The notes beneath the pieces were generated by a model that saw nothing but the letters and a program-made list of their open reading frames with translations, did no database searches and was not told where the DNA came from. This document shows positions 14,556 through 24,485 of a stretch of 64,000 nt of DNA, piece by piece. Each line of letters starts with the position of its first letter. The stretch's first letter is position 1. Both the position numbers and the translations under genes were made by a program. Source of the DNA: Oscillospiraceae bacterium (lineage in GTDB: Bacteria > Bacillota > Clostridia > Oscillospirales > Ruminococcaceae); contig JAITFZ010000030.1 in the NCBI GenBank assembly GCA_031280965.1, positions 1-64,000 of the forward strand, given 5' to 3'.

Positions 14556-16472
14556 TTATGCCTTAACATTAAAACCTGTCCTCCTTTCAAGGATTTCAGG
14601 GAATATTTGGGTTAAATCGTGCGGTTTTACGAGCGGGCCGGTTCTTATTTCCTTAGTTGTATAACCCGCTCCGGCTATAACTCTGCCGACTTTTCCGAGA
14701 AGCGGCGCGGCTTTTTCTGCGAAGCTTTCGGGGTAGAAGAACGCGAGATTTACATCACTGCCGTCAGCGTATAAGTCAATTTCAAAACGCCCCGCTGTCT
14801 CAACTTCAAAGGTCAGAAATAAATGATACCTGCATTTCCCGCCGGAAGCACGGGCGGCGGCATTTTCTTCGTCCGCGTCCACCCACAGTTCCCCGAAAGA
14901 CTTCATGCCGCCCACATCAAGGGGGACTATATAATGAGCCAGCGGCGTAAATACGCCCGGCGCGTTAATCAAACTTTGCAAAAGGTTCGAGGCGTTGTAG
15001 TTGTTGATTGTTTTAACTGCGGCGTGGTCAATGTTTTTCTCAATGAATTCAATCAGTTGTTTAAGCGTGGATTCTTTGTTTTCAACAGGCGTTTCGGGCG
15101 CGGCAGATTGCGGCGGTTCTTTGTTTTCCGGGACAGGAAGCTCTCCTTTGTCTACCATCGCGTTAATTACATCGGTCAGATATTCGTAAAGTACCTGCCT
15201 TTCCGGTATATCGGGCATACCGCGCAGAATGTCATTGAGATAATTCACAAGCTTGCTTATATCGTCAAGTCGCGCCATCTCCGATTCGAGCGCCGCTTTC
15301 ATATCGGGATTACCGAGCAGGGGTTCAAGCATGTTCTTAATGGTTTCCATTCCGCTTTCCCTGCCGAGCAGAAAGCCCCTCACCATTGAAGTAAGCTCGT
15401 CTTCGTCAAGGTTCAGCCCGCTTAAAAAAGCTTCATTAGCCAAAACTTCGCCGAGGTAGCGGGCAACAACAGGCTGTTCGGGTTGTGCCGCCTTCGCTCC
15501 CGGTTCTTTCGGGGCGGGCGGAAGCCCTGTTTCTTTCAGCGCTTCATAAGCTTCCGCGGCTTCCTTCACACCTTCGCCGCCGAGAAGTTTCTCCGCAAGC
15601 TTACTGAAAGAGTCGGTTAATTCCTCCCGCATACGAAAACCCGAAACCTGCGACAGAAGCTGGGCGAAGTACTCGTTCATAACCGCTTTATTGGTATTAT
15701 AGCGCGAAAGATTGTGTATAATCAGCGGAATCAACACCTGAATCCGCTCGTTATTAAGCAAACTGTCGGACACGCTCTTAGTGAGGAACAGCGTTTCGTG
15801 TTTAAGTTGCTCAAAATTCTCCGGTGCGTCCGCGCCCGCAAACCTTGCGGCAAGATTCGCCAAATCCTCAGAAAGCGCCTTGTTCGGCGAGAAATACATA
15901 GAAAGAAACTTCATATTCGAGGAGAGCGCACTTAGTATTTCCTGCTGATTACGCGAATAATTAATAGCTTTCAGCATATTTCCAATCGCGTTTTTCAAAT
16001 CCTCAGCGTTGGGCTTACCCGCGCTCGTCCCCGAAAGATGCCGTAAAAGGTCATAGAATTTATCGTTCCCGAACAGCGTGGTGCTTTGCTCCTGGGAGAT
16101 AATTTCCGAAACGAGCCCTTCGGGACTAAGAAAAACCGACTTCATCAGTTCATCAAGTTCACCGTGAAGCTCGGTGTAGCCGTTAGATTTAGCCACGGCA
16201 AGCAGGTCGGAATTAAGGATTTGCTTGAGCGATTCCACTGCCATATTCGGGTCTTTGTTGAGCTTAACCAGCATGGGCAGAAAATCTTTCTGCCCGAGAA
16301 GCGCACCTTTTTTGCCGGCTTCGCGGTCAGATACCGAAGCGGCTTCAAGCGGATTCATCAGTTGAATAATATCAAACTGCTCACCGCCAACACCCGATTG
16401 CTTACCCGAAAGATTGCTCTGCGAGTAGCTTTTGTTAGTTATAGGGTTGGAAATTTGTGGAATATTCGGCAT
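14556..16472 (-). CDS. Large FliK-like protein (hook-length control-like C-terminus)
   Basis: The 638-residue, mostly helical and hydrophilic protein has a C-terminal beta-rich domain (about 520-610; LTFEVETAGRFEIDLYADG, then NLAFFYPESF) resembling the FliK C-terminal fold (a lever that contacts FlhB). The middle has a Pro/Glu-rich linker (about 450-475). It precedes the FlhB-C-like gene, as ylqG precedes ylqH in Bacillus, so the two probably interact. It is divergent from the chemotaxis operon. It is not a clear orthologue of FliK, and a role in flagellar export is an inference. Confidence 0.6.
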   Translation of the reverse strand: MPNIPQISNPITNKSYSQSNLSGKQSGVGGEQFDIIQLMNPLEAASVSDREAGKKGALLGQKDFLPMLVKLNKDPNMAVESLKQILNSDLLAVAKSNGYTELHGELDELMKSVFLSPEGLVSEIISQEQSTTLFGNDKFYDLLRHLSGTSAGKPNAEDLKNAIGNMLKAINYSRNQQEILSALSSNMKFLSMYFSPNKALSEDLANLAARFAGADAPENFEQLKHETLFLTKSVSDSLLNNERIQVLIPLIIHNLSRYNTNKAVMNEYFAQLLSQVSGFRMREELTDSFSKLAEKLLGGEGVKEAAEAYEALKETGLPPAPKEPGAKAAQPEQPVVARYLGEVLANEAFLSGLNLDEDELTSMVRGFLLGRESGMETIKNMLEPLLGNPDMKAALESEMARLDDISKLVNYLNDILRGMPDIPERQVLYEYLTDVINAMVDKGELPVPENKEPPQSAAPETPVENKESTLKQLIEFIEKNIDHAAVKTINNYNASNLLQSLINAPGVFTPLAHYIVPLDVGGMKSFGELWVDADEENAAARASGGKCRYHLFLTFEVETAGRFEIDLYADGSDVNLAFFYPESFAEKAAPLLGKVGRVIAGAGYTTKEIRTGPLVKPHDLTQIFPEILERRTGFNVKA

Positions 16473-16595
16473 AGTAAGAACTCCCCTTTAACCTTATATT
16501 AACATATTTTTTTAGATTTAGCAAACTTTTTTCTTTAAAATTACACAAAAATTTTAAGATGTTCATAATTTGTTAACAATTCCCCTGCTAATTTG

Positions 16596-16604
16596 TGTTA
16601 TAAT
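16596..16604 (+). promoter_or_regulatory. Extended -10 promoter candidate for the che operon
   Basis: TGTTATAAT (16596-16604) is an extended -10 box. No good -35 box lies 17 bases upstream. The cheA start is 60 bases downstream. Confidence 0.4.
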
Positions 16605-16663
16605 TATTTAAATGTTATTAAATCTATGATTTTAGCTTTAAACGAAAGGGTAGGGAAGAAAGA

Positions 16664-18796
16664 ATGTCTAAAGTTGAATCCGGCATGGAATCCATGATTG
16701 ACATGTATATTTTCGAGACCAACACTCTGCTTGAACAACTTGACGAAATTCTGCTTAAAACAGAGCAGGCGCAGACTTTTACGGATGACGATATAAATGA
16801 AATCTTCCGTATAATGCACACAGTCAAGGGTTCATCTGCAATGATGGGGTTCGATGAACTGCAACTTTTAGCGCATAAAGGCGAGGAGTTATTCTTTATT
16901 ATCAGAGAAAAACCCGGACAGCTTGAGGACGTGAGTTTTATTTACGACCTTGTTTTCCGCATGTCTGACTTATTCAAAGCGGAGGTCGAACTTATACAAT
17001 CCGAAGATGAGTATGAAGCGACCGACTTTTCCGATACGATTAAGGATTTGGATAAGGGTGCGGCGATGCTGACCGACGGCGCTCATTCACCGATCGATTC
17101 CGGAATCGGTACATATGCATCGGTAGAGCAGGAAAAAGCCGCCGATTGTTCCGGCGAGGGCGTAATGACCGTGCGGATTTTCTTTCAGGAAGGCTGCAAG
17201 ATGGAAAATCTGCGCTCTTTCATGCTCCTTAATAAAATACGAGAAGAAGCCGACGTCAGAAGTTTTCATCCCGCAGACCTTGAAGGCGACCCGAATGCCA
17301 GCGATGTTATAGTTGAAGAAGGCTTCACCGTGACGTTCAAGTCTGAGCATGATGATAATGAATCAATATTAAAACTTATAGAAAACGCAATCAATGTGGA
17401 ATCTTACGAGGTTATAAACAGCGGGAAAGGTTCCGCTGAAACTGTTGAAGAAGCGCCGGAACAGGCTCAAGGCGAAGCCGCTCCCGTCCCTGCGCCCGTA
17501 ATTGAAAATGTTCCTGCTGTACCGGAAAGAATCGCTGTTCAGGCAAATCCGGAAAGCACCCCTCCCGTACCCGCCACACCCACCGCCAACACCAATCAGG
17601 CGGCGCAGCTTAATGCGGGCAAGCAGAGCATAATCAGCGTAAATCTCGCTAAGTTAGACCAGCTTCATGATATAGTGGGTGAAATTATCACGACCGAATC
17701 CATGGTTATTTCAAATCCCGAGCTTGAAGGGCTCAAGCTCGAAAGCTTTTTGAAGTCGGCGCGTGAACTTAAAAAGCTTACCGACGAGCTTCAGGACACC
17801 GTAATGTCAATCCGAATGGTTCCGCTTGCCGGGCCGTTCCAGAAGATGAACAGAATTGTCCGCGATATGAAAATGAAGCTCGGAAAAGACGCAGAACTTA
17901 AAATCGAAGGCGAAAACACCGAAGTGGACAAAACCATCGTTGACAGTTTAAACGACCCGCTCATGCATCTTGTCCGCAACTGCATGGACCACGGAATAGA
18001 GAACAGTATTGAAGAACGTCTTGAAAGAGGCAAACCCGCCAAAGCTACCATTACACTTAACGCGGTCAGCTCATCGGGAGAAGTTGTAATAACAATCAGC
18101 GACGACGGCAAGGGCATAGACTGTGAAAAAGTTCTCAGAAAAGCTGAGATGAACGGACTGCTCATGAAACCCGCAAACGAATATACCGAGCGTGAAATCC
18201 AGCAAATGATTCTGATGCCGGGCTTCTCGACAAACGATGTCGTGACGGAATTCAGCGGCAGAGGTGTCGGAATGGACGTTGTGCGCGATAATATCGAAAA
18301 ATGCGGCGGCACATTAACGGTCGAAAGTAAGCAGGGCTTCGGAACTACATTCATGATAAAAATTCCGCTGACTTTAGCTATTATTCAGGGAATGGAAGTT
18401 AAGGTGGATGACACCGTGTTCGCTATTCCTATTTCCACCATCAGGCAAAGCTTCAAAGTGCAAAACAGTGAAATAATCAAAGATACTCAGCGCGGCGAAA
18501 TGATAATGATTAGAGGCGAGTGTTATCCGATTATGCGCCTGCATGAGAAGTTTGCTATTCCGAGCGAAATCACCGATTTCGAGGACGGAATCCTGCTGTT
18601 AGTCGAAACCGACGGAAAGAGCGTCTGTCTTTTCGCCGATAGACTGATTGGCGAACAGCAGGTGGTTGTCAAGCCTTTCCCGCCTTATCTCGGCAGATAC
18701 AATATTAAAGGCGCGGGGTTGTCCGGCTGTACTATTATGGGCGACGGCAGCATTTCATTAATCATAGATGTGGCTAACCTGATTGAAGCTTACTAA
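16664..18796 (+). CDS. cheA: Chemotaxis histidine kinase CheA
   Basis: The 710-residue protein has the CheA domain order: Hpt domain (P1, about 5-105) with H52 in IMHTVKGSSAMMGF; a P2-like domain (about 165-245); a Pro/Ala-rich linker (about 255-315); a dimerisation domain; the ATPase domain with N box (LMHLVRNCMDHGIE), DDGKGID and GRGVGMDVV; and a C-terminal CheW-like domain. It phosphorylates CheY (not in this window) and CheB in response to receptor signals. It heads a cheA-cheW-cheR-cheB operon. Confidence 0.95.
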   Translation: MSKVESGMESMIDMYIFETNTLLEQLDEILLKTEQAQTFTDDDINEIFRIMHTVKGSSAMMGFDELQLLAHKGEELFFIIREKPGQLEDVSFIYDLVFRMSDLFKAEVELIQSEDEYEATDFSDTIKDLDKGAAMLTDGAHSPIDSGIGTYASVEQEKAADCSGEGVMTVRIFFQEGCKMENLRSFMLLNKIREEADVRSFHPADLEGDPNASDVIVEEGFTVTFKSEHDDNESILKLIENAINVESYEVINSGKGSAETVEEAPEQAQGEAAPVPAPVIENVPAVPERIAVQANPESTPPVPATPTANTNQAAQLNAGKQSIISVNLAKLDQLHDIVGEIITTESMVISNPELEGLKLESFLKSARELKKLTDELQDTVMSIRMVPLAGPFQKMNRIVRDMKMKLGKDAELKIEGENTEVDKTIVDSLNDPLMHLVRNCMDHGIENSIEERLERGKPAKATITLNAVSSSGEVVITISDDGKGIDCEKVLRKAEMNGLLMKPANEYTEREIQQMILMPGFSTNDVVTEFSGRGVGMDVVRDNIEKCGGTLTVESKQGFGTTFMIKIPLTLAIIQGMEVKVDDTVFAIPISTIRQSFKVQNSEIIKDTQRGEMIMIRGECYPIMRLHEKFAIPSEITDFEDGILLLVETDGKSVCLFADRLIGEQQVVVKPFPPYLGRYNIKGAGLSGCTIMGDGSISLIIDVANLIEAY

Positions 18797-18819
18797 ATTT
18801 ATACGAGGAGGAAAAAAAC

Positions 18820-19353
18820 GTGGCAGGTTCAACACAAAACACAGGCTCATTATTCGCGCAGAATGTAAAACCCGGCGATAATGCGCGTCTTGAAAAAGAA
18901 GAGGAAATTACCAAGGCGTTAACCTTTGCTATAGGGCATCAGGTTTACGGGATTGAGATTCCTTATGTTGTGGAGATTCTCGGCGTACCTAAAATTACAC
19001 GGGTTCCGTGCGCGGAAGTTCCGTACTTTATTAAAGGTATTATAAATGTCCGCAGTAAGGTTGTTCCGGTGGTTAACATGCGTTCCTGCTTCGGCAAGGA
19101 AGAGATTGAATACAACGAGAAAACATGTACAATCATCGTTGCGCTCAAGGACATCACCGTTGGGTTGATTGTTGACGAGGTTTTGGAGGTTCTTTCGGTA
19201 ATGCAGAAGAACATCGCCAAAACACCGGATTTAAACAATGTCAATGAGAATAAATTCATCGAGTATATCCTTGAAATGAACGATGGAATTAAGCTTATTC
19301 TCGACATAAAGAAAATAATATTCGACCACGACCTGATGCTCAGGCTTGAGTAA
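18820..19353 (+). CDS. cheW: Chemotaxis adaptor CheW
   Basis: The 177-residue protein has a CheW/SH3-like fold, with FAIGHQVYGIEIPYVVEILG, ITRVPCAEVPYFIKGIINVRSKVVPVVNMR and VGLIVDEVLEVL. It links CheA to chemoreceptors at the cell pole. It starts with GTG, preceded by an ideal GAGGAGG site 8 bases upstream. The N-terminal 20 residues before the core are extra and probably disordered. Confidence 0.95.
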   Translation: MAGSTQNTGSLFAQNVKPGDNARLEKEEEITKALTFAIGHQVYGIEIPYVVEILGVPKITRVPCAEVPYFIKGIINVRSKVVPVVNMRSCFGKEEIEYNEKTCTIIVALKDITVGLIVDEVLEVLSVMQKNIAKTPDLNNVNENKFIEYILEMNDGIKLILDIKKIIFDHDLMLRLE

Positions 19354-19380
19354 AAATATTAAGTAAAGCAGGGAATACAT

Positions 19381-20223
19381 ATGACAACTATAAAACTATC
19401 CGATGCCGATTTTAAGCGGCTGTCAACTTTCATAATCGAAAAATACGGCATTAATTTAACACAAAAGAAAACCCTTGTCGAGGGCAGGCTCGCAAATTCA
19501 ATCAAACAGCGCGGTTTCGATGATTTCACAAGTTTTATTAACATGATTTTCGCCGACAGAACCGGCACAGAGATGATTAACCTGCTCAACAAGCTCACCA
19601 CAAATCATACATTCTTTTTAAGAGAAAAAGAACATTATGATTTCATGAAAGATATTGCGTTACCCCACTTCGAGAAAACAAAAAAAGACCACAAAATTTC
19701 CGTTTGGAGCGCGGCGTGTTCCAGCGGAGAAGAACCGTATACCAACGTAATGGCATTGTTAGAGTATTTCGGTCACAAATCATCGGCTTGGAATATTTCG
19801 GTGGACGCAACCGACATTTCAATGCGTGTGATGAACAAGGCGAAGGAAGCCATATATCACGCGGATTCAATGAAAAACCTGCCCGAAACGTGGAAGCGCA
19901 AGTATTTCATCAAACAGGAAAACGACTGCTTCAAGGTTTCGGACGAGGTTACAAAGCGCGTTACCTTTAAGACTTTCAACCTCATGGATAAAGTCCCTTA
20001 CAGAGCCTATCCTTATGACATAATCTTTTGCAGAAACGTCATGATTTATTTCGAGCATGACACAAAAATAGAGGTCGTAAAGCGGCTCTATGACGTGCTT
20101 GTTCCGGGCGGGTATTTGTTTATCGGCCACGCCGAAAGCATAACCCGGGACACAACGCAATATCAATTTATAAAACCTGCAATTTACCGCAAACCTTTAC
20201 CCGGCGAACCAACAAAAAAATAA
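19381..20223 (+). CDS. cheR: Chemoreceptor methyltransferase CheR
   Basis: The 280-residue protein has an N-terminal helical domain (about 1-80) and a SAM-binding domain with WSAACSSGEEPYTNVM, TDISMRVMNKAKEAIY, and FCRNVMIYF. It methylates glutamates on methyl-accepting chemotaxis proteins for adaptation, opposing CheB. A 26-base gap after cheW and a GCAGGG-type site are consistent with the same operon. Confidence 0.95.
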   Translation: MTTIKLSDADFKRLSTFIIEKYGINLTQKKTLVEGRLANSIKQRGFDDFTSFINMIFADRTGTEMINLLNKLTTNHTFFLREKEHYDFMKDIALPHFEKTKKDHKISVWSAACSSGEEPYTNVMALLEYFGHKSSAWNISVDATDISMRVMNKAKEAIYHADSMKNLPETWKRKYFIKQENDCFKVSDEVTKRVTFKTFNLMDKVPYRAYPYDIIFCRNVMIYFEHDTKIEVVKRLYDVLVPGGYLFIGHAESITRDTTQYQFIKPAIYRKPLPGEPTKK

Positions 20224-20273
20224 TATACAGAGCGCGCTGTTCGCTTGTATGTTAATTAACCCAAGGAGATAAA

Positions 20274-21299
20274 ATGGCAAAGAAAATAAGACTTCTTATA
20301 GTAGACGACTCCATAATTTTCAGAACCATGCTTACAAAGTCTCTGAACGCCTTTGATGAAATTGAGGTCGTCGGGACTGCGAGCGATGCGTTCGAGGCGA
20401 AGGATAAAATAATTCAGTTAAAACCCGATGTCATTACGCTTGACGTTGAGATGCCCAAGCTTAACGGCATAGATTTTTTAAAGCAGATTCTGCCCAAATA
20501 TCCTATACCGACAATCGTTGTCACTTCTTCGCCCATTAACGCTTTCGATGCTATTTCGGCGGGCGCGGTCGAGTTTATAAAGAAACCGACTCGTGCAGAA
20601 ACCGATGTTTTCATCGCAGAATTAGGCAAGAAGGTTGTCATAGCTTCTAACGCAAGGGTCAGAAGAATTTCCGCCGCCTCGCTTAAAACAGACGCGCCTA
20701 TGTCAATCGCGGCGCTTGCAAGCGGTGCCGGCTCAAAAAAAATCATCGCAATCGGCGCTTCTACCGGCGGAACCGAAGCGCTTGCGAGCGTACTCGAAAA
20801 CCTGCCTAAATCCACGCCCGGCATTATCGTTGTTCAGCACATGCCTGCCGGCTTTACCAAAATGTACGCCGACAGATTAAACCGCGTTTGCAACATGGAT
20901 GCGCGTGAAGCTGTAGACGGCGACCGCGTACAGCAGGGTTTAATTCTTGTCGCAGCGGGCGAATTTCATCTGCGCCTGCACAAAGATGCGCGGGGATATT
21001 ACATATCAAGTAAGCGCGGAGATAAAGTTTCGGGACACTGTCCATCGGTAGATGTCATGTTCGACAGTGTAGCCGAGGTTGCGAAGAATAACGCAATCGG
21101 TATTATTCTCACAGGAATGGGCGCAGACGGCGCACAGGGCTTATTGAAAATGAAAAAGGCGGGCGCATACACGATTGGACAGGATAAGGAAACCTGCGTG
21201 GTTTACGGTATGCCGATGGTGGCGTTCAATATCGGCGGGGTCATGAAACAGGCGCCGTTACAGGCGATTCCGAAGATTATGATGGACAGCTTAAAATAA
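20274..21299 (+). CDS. cheB: Chemotaxis methylesterase CheB
   Basis: The 341-residue protein has an N-terminal receiver domain with D57 in LDVEMPKLNG, a linker, and a C-terminal methylesterase domain with the catalytic Ser in GASTGGTEAL, His in VVQHMPAGFT and Asp in LTGMGADGAQGL. Phosphorylation by CheA activates removal of methyl groups from receptors. AAGGAG precedes the ATG. It is the last of the four che genes; a compact GC hairpin follows. Confidence 0.95.
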   Translation: MAKKIRLLIVDDSIIFRTMLTKSLNAFDEIEVVGTASDAFEAKDKIIQLKPDVITLDVEMPKLNGIDFLKQILPKYPIPTIVVTSSPINAFDAISAGAVEFIKKPTRAETDVFIAELGKKVVIASNARVRRISAASLKTDAPMSIAALASGAGSKKIIAIGASTGGTEALASVLENLPKSTPGIIVVQHMPAGFTKMYADRLNRVCNMDAREAVDGDRVQQGLILVAAGEFHLRLHKDARGYYISSKRGDKVSGHCPSVDVMFDSVAEVAKNNAIGIILTGMGADGAQGLLKMKKAGAYTIGQDKETCVVYGMPMVAFNIGGVMKQAPLQAIPKIMMDSLK

Positions 21300-21318
21300 A
21301 CATTGCAAATAAATACGC

Positions 21319-21341
21319 GCCGGCGGGAAACCGCCGGCTTT
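21319..21341 (+). terminator. Probable terminator after cheB
   Basis: A perfect 8-bp stem GCCGGCGG/CCGCCGGC closes a GAAA tetraloop (21319-21338), followed by a short TTTA. The stem is very stable but the T-run is short, so termination may be partial. Confidence 0.55.
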
Positions 21342-21383
21342 ACAGTTCGCTGTATTTATGTAACGTAAAAAGGAGAAATTTTA

Positions 21384-21899
21384 ATGTCAAATAAAATCAT
21401 GAAAATAATCAAACATTTGCTTTATGCTGTTATTTCAAATCTTTTATATGGGTTTGTTGTATATTTTGTATACACATTGTTAATAGGATATTCTCTTTTA
21501 TATGTGTACTTGGTAAATCTTGTATTGATTTTTCTTTTTTTTGTATGGGATGAAGCTATGGTTAAATTGTGGGAATCAAAAAAGATTTCTATACTGTTAA
21601 AAAAAGAAAAAGACACAGAGAAAAGCAGTCGTCAATTTCTATGGTTTATCGATGCCTTTGTTTCCTTTAAGACGGTGTTGTATTTGTTTTATATCATTAT
21701 TTTAATAATTGCACAAGTAATAGATTCTTACCCGACATTATTAAATGAAAATTTGGCGAATTTTATTTTGGCAAATAATTACAGTATATTGGTTTTGATA
21801 GCAGCCGACCAACTCACCGGACAGTTTTCAAAGGACAGAAGAAGAGTTAAGGAAATATCAGCAAAAATCAAGAAAGAGTTTGCCGAAAGCCGGGATTAA
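21384..21899 (+). CDS. Small integral membrane protein, unknown function
   Basis: The 171-residue protein has about four hydrophobic segments: residues 10-33 and 36-55, then a charged loop (KLWESKKISILLKKEKDTEKSS), then about 88-110 and 125-145. The C-terminus is basic (KDRRRVKEISAKIKKEF) and probably cytoplasmic. AAGGAG lies upstream of the ATG. Low GC compared with the che genes and lon suggests a different history. I do not recognise a family. Confidence 0.6.
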   Translation: MSNKIMKIIKHLLYAVISNLLYGFVVYFVYTLLIGYSLLYVYLVNLVLIFLFFVWDEAMVKLWESKKISILLKKEKDTEKSSRQFLWFIDAFVSFKTVLYLFYIIILIIAQVIDSYPTLLNENLANFILANNYSILVLIAADQLTGQFSKDRRRVKEISAKIKKEFAESRD

Positions 21900-21967
21900 T
21901 AAAACATCATAAGTATTTTCTGCACATCTTTGCATTAAATGTTAAAGCATTTTCGTTTTATTTCCGC

Positions 21968-21996
21968 TTGAAATTCACGTTTTTATGTGTTATAAT
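21968..21996 (+). promoter_or_regulatory. Promoter for lon
   Basis: TTGAAA (21968-21973), a 17-base spacer and TATAAT (21991-21996), with an extended TGT just before the -10. I see no CIRCE or CtsR-type repeat. Confidence 0.75.
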
Positions 21997-22061
21997 CTAA
22001 AATATAGACAGTGACAGCATTTTTTCGCATTCAAGTTATAAGTTGAAAGGATTTTACATAT

Positions 22062-24485
22062 ATGAAACACAGTAGTCAAACCGAAGTTATGCCCGCTCTT
22101 CCAATGCGCGGATTAGTAATTTTTCCAGGAATGGTTTTGCATTTCGATGTGGGCAGGGACAAATCGGTTCACGCGCTGAAAACCGCTGCCGCCGGAAACA
22201 GAAAGATTTTCTTAGTGGCGCAGCGAGATTCGTCGGTATCCGACCCGCTTTTCGATGAGATTTATAAAATCGGCGTCATTGCCGAAATCAGGCAGATTCT
22301 CCGTACACCCGACAACACAACGCGGGTGCTTGTAGAAGGGCTGACAAAAGCGCGGGTTCTCGCTTTCAGAGAAACCGAGCCGTTCATTGAGTGTGAAGTC
22401 GCCCCGGTTGAATCACGGCTGACTACCGTTCCCGCGGACGAAGCGACCGCGCTTCTGCGTGTTTTAACAGATGTTTTTCGTGAATACAGTTCGCTCGCAC
22501 CCAAAATGCCGCCGGAACTTTACGAAAGCATAATAACTGAAAAAAATTTAATGAACCTTTTCGATAAAATCGTTTTCAATATATATTTAAAGGTAGAGGA
22601 TAAGCAACGGCTTCTTGAAACAGGTAGCCTAAAAAGGCGTATAGAAGCGCTGATTGCGATACTTGAAAACGAAGCGGATGTGATGGAGCTTGAAATGGAT
22701 ATTCACGAGCGGGTTAGGGACGCGCTCGATAAAAACCAGCGCGAGTATTACTTGCGAGAGCAGATGCGAGTTTTATCAAAACAGCTCGGACAAGGCGACG
22801 ATTTGATTGAAGAAGCTGATGAATACATAGAAGAAATCGAAAGTCTTGCCTTTGAGCCGGAAATTGAAGAAAAGCTTATTAGAGAAGCGGAGCGTCTTTT
22901 AAAGCTGTCGGTTCACTCGCAGGAAGCGGGAGTTGTCCGCACATATCTTGATACGGTTCTCGACATGCCGTGGAAGAACCTGACGAAAGACAAAACCGAT
23001 ATAGTAAAAGCCGAAGCACAGTTGAACAGAGACCACTACGGACTAAAAAAGGTCAAGGAACGGATTTTGGAGCTTTTTGCCGTCCGTGCGCTTAACCCCG
23101 ATATAAGAGGGCAGATTATCTGTTTGGTGGGACCGCCCGGCGTGGGAAAAACCTCGGTCGGAAAGTCTATCGCGAAATCACTCGGCAGAAAATATGCGCG
23201 CATTTCTCTCGGCGGAGTGCGTGATGAGGCTGAAATCCGCGGTCACAGAAAAACTTACATAGGCTCGATGCCCGGCAGAATAGTAAGCGCGTTCAAGCAA
23301 GCCAAATCCATGAATCCGCTTATTCTGCTTGATGAAATCGACAAGCTCGGCAGTGATTATAAGGGCGACCCGTCCTCGGCTCTGCTTGAGGTTTTGGATG
23401 TGGAGCAGAACTCAAAGTTCATCGACCACTATCTTGAGATTCCGCTTGATTTAAGCCGCGCATTGTTCGTGACAACGGCAAATACCATTGACACAATTCC
23501 CTCGCCGCTTCTTGACAGAATGGAAGTGATTGAACTCGGAAGTTATACAAGGGAAGAAAAATTCAATATAGCAAGGAAGCACTTAGTACCCAAACAACTA
23601 AAGAAACACGGTGAGAAGGCTTCCATGCTGAAAATACGTGACAGCGCGATTTACGCGGTAATTGATTTTTACACCCGCGAAGCCGGCGTGCGTAAATTAG
23701 AACAGCGAATTGCGGCAATTTGCAGAAAAGCCGCGAAGAAGTTTGTTGCGGGCGAGAAGAGCGTCAGCGTAACCTCTCAGAATCTCAAAGACTTCCTCGG
23801 CGTTAAAAAACACACGCCGGACATCCTGTCAAAGCAGGATGAAGTCGGCGTTGTTAACGGGTTGGCGTGGACTTCGGTCGGTGGCGTACTTATGCCGCTC
23901 GAAGTTGCTGTTATGGAAGGCACGGGTAAAATCGAAATTACCGGTTCGCTTGGCGAGGTTATGACCGAGTCGTCAAGGCTCGCAGTAAGTCTTGTGCGGG
24001 TTTTGGCGCCGCGCTACGGAATTAATCCCGATTTCTATAAAGACAAGGACTTGCACATACATGCACCCGAAGGCGCAGTCCCGAAAGACGGTCCGTCGGC
24101 AGGTATAGCAATGGTGTCGGCGTTGGTATCGGCACTGTCGGGCATAGCTGTAAGGCGCGATGTCGCCATGACGGGTGAAGTCACCCTGCACGGAAAGGTT
24201 CTACCCATAGGCGGACTTAAAGAAAAAACTATGGCGGCGTATAAGGCGGGCATTAAAACCGTTGTAATCCCGCCCGAAAACGAGCCTGATATTGAAGAAC
24301 TTGATGATGTAGTAAGGAACAACTTGAAATTTATAATCGCCGATGATATAACTAAGGTTTTGAGTACGGCGCTCGTCAAAACTAATATCGCACCTTACGA
24401 AAAGCCGCCCGCAACACTGGAAACGGAATTGCTGCCGTTGTCAGAAATTAAGGACAAGGGCAATTCGGCAGTGAAAATAGATTAG
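22062..24485 (+). CDS. lon: ATP-dependent protease Lon (LonA)
   Basis: The 807-residue LonA protein has an N-terminal substrate-binding domain (PALPMRGLVIFPGMV, about 1-195), a coiled-coil stretch (DKNQREYYLREQMRVL), an AAA+ domain with Walker A GPPGVGKTS (from about residue 356) and LILLDEIDKLG, and a C-terminal protease domain with the Ser-Lys dyad (S679 in PKDGPSAG; Lys in the GGLKEKTMAA segment). It degrades misfolded and regulatory proteins in the cytoplasm. It has a strong promoter of its own and converges on nadA with a 4-base overlap of the ends. Confidence 0.97.
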   Translation: MKHSSQTEVMPALPMRGLVIFPGMVLHFDVGRDKSVHALKTAAAGNRKIFLVAQRDSSVSDPLFDEIYKIGVIAEIRQILRTPDNTTRVLVEGLTKARVLAFRETEPFIECEVAPVESRLTTVPADEATALLRVLTDVFREYSSLAPKMPPELYESIITEKNLMNLFDKIVFNIYLKVEDKQRLLETGSLKRRIEALIAILENEADVMELEMDIHERVRDALDKNQREYYLREQMRVLSKQLGQGDDLIEEADEYIEEIESLAFEPEIEEKLIREAERLLKLSVHSQEAGVVRTYLDTVLDMPWKNLTKDKTDIVKAEAQLNRDHYGLKKVKERILELFAVRALNPDIRGQIICLVGPPGVGKTSVGKSIAKSLGRKYARISLGGVRDEAEIRGHRKTYIGSMPGRIVSAFKQAKSMNPLILLDEIDKLGSDYKGDPSSALLEVLDVEQNSKFIDHYLEIPLDLSRALFVTTANTIDTIPSPLLDRMEVIELGSYTREEKFNIARKHLVPKQLKKHGEKASMLKIRDSAIYAVIDFYTREAGVRKLEQRIAAICRKAAKKFVAGEKSVSVTSQNLKDFLGVKKHTPDILSKQDEVGVVNGLAWTSVGGVLMPLEVAVMEGTGKIEITGSLGEVMTESSRLAVSLVRVLAPRYGINPDFYKDKDLHIHAPEGAVPKDGPSAGIAMVSALVSALSGIAVRRDVAMTGEVTLHGKVLPIGGLKEKTMAAYKAGIKTVVIPPENEPDIEELDDVVRNNLKFIIADDITKVLSTALVKTNIAPYEKPPATLETELLPLSEIKDKGNSAVKID

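Noticed and set aside
14823-15389. Plus-strand open frame of 188 codons
   Set aside because: It is antisense to the FliK-like gene, rich in Phe and Arg, and lies wholly inside it.
17791-18354. Minus-strand open frame of 187 codons
   Set aside because: It is the shadow of the CheA ATPase domain; the Ser/Pro-rich translation has no family.
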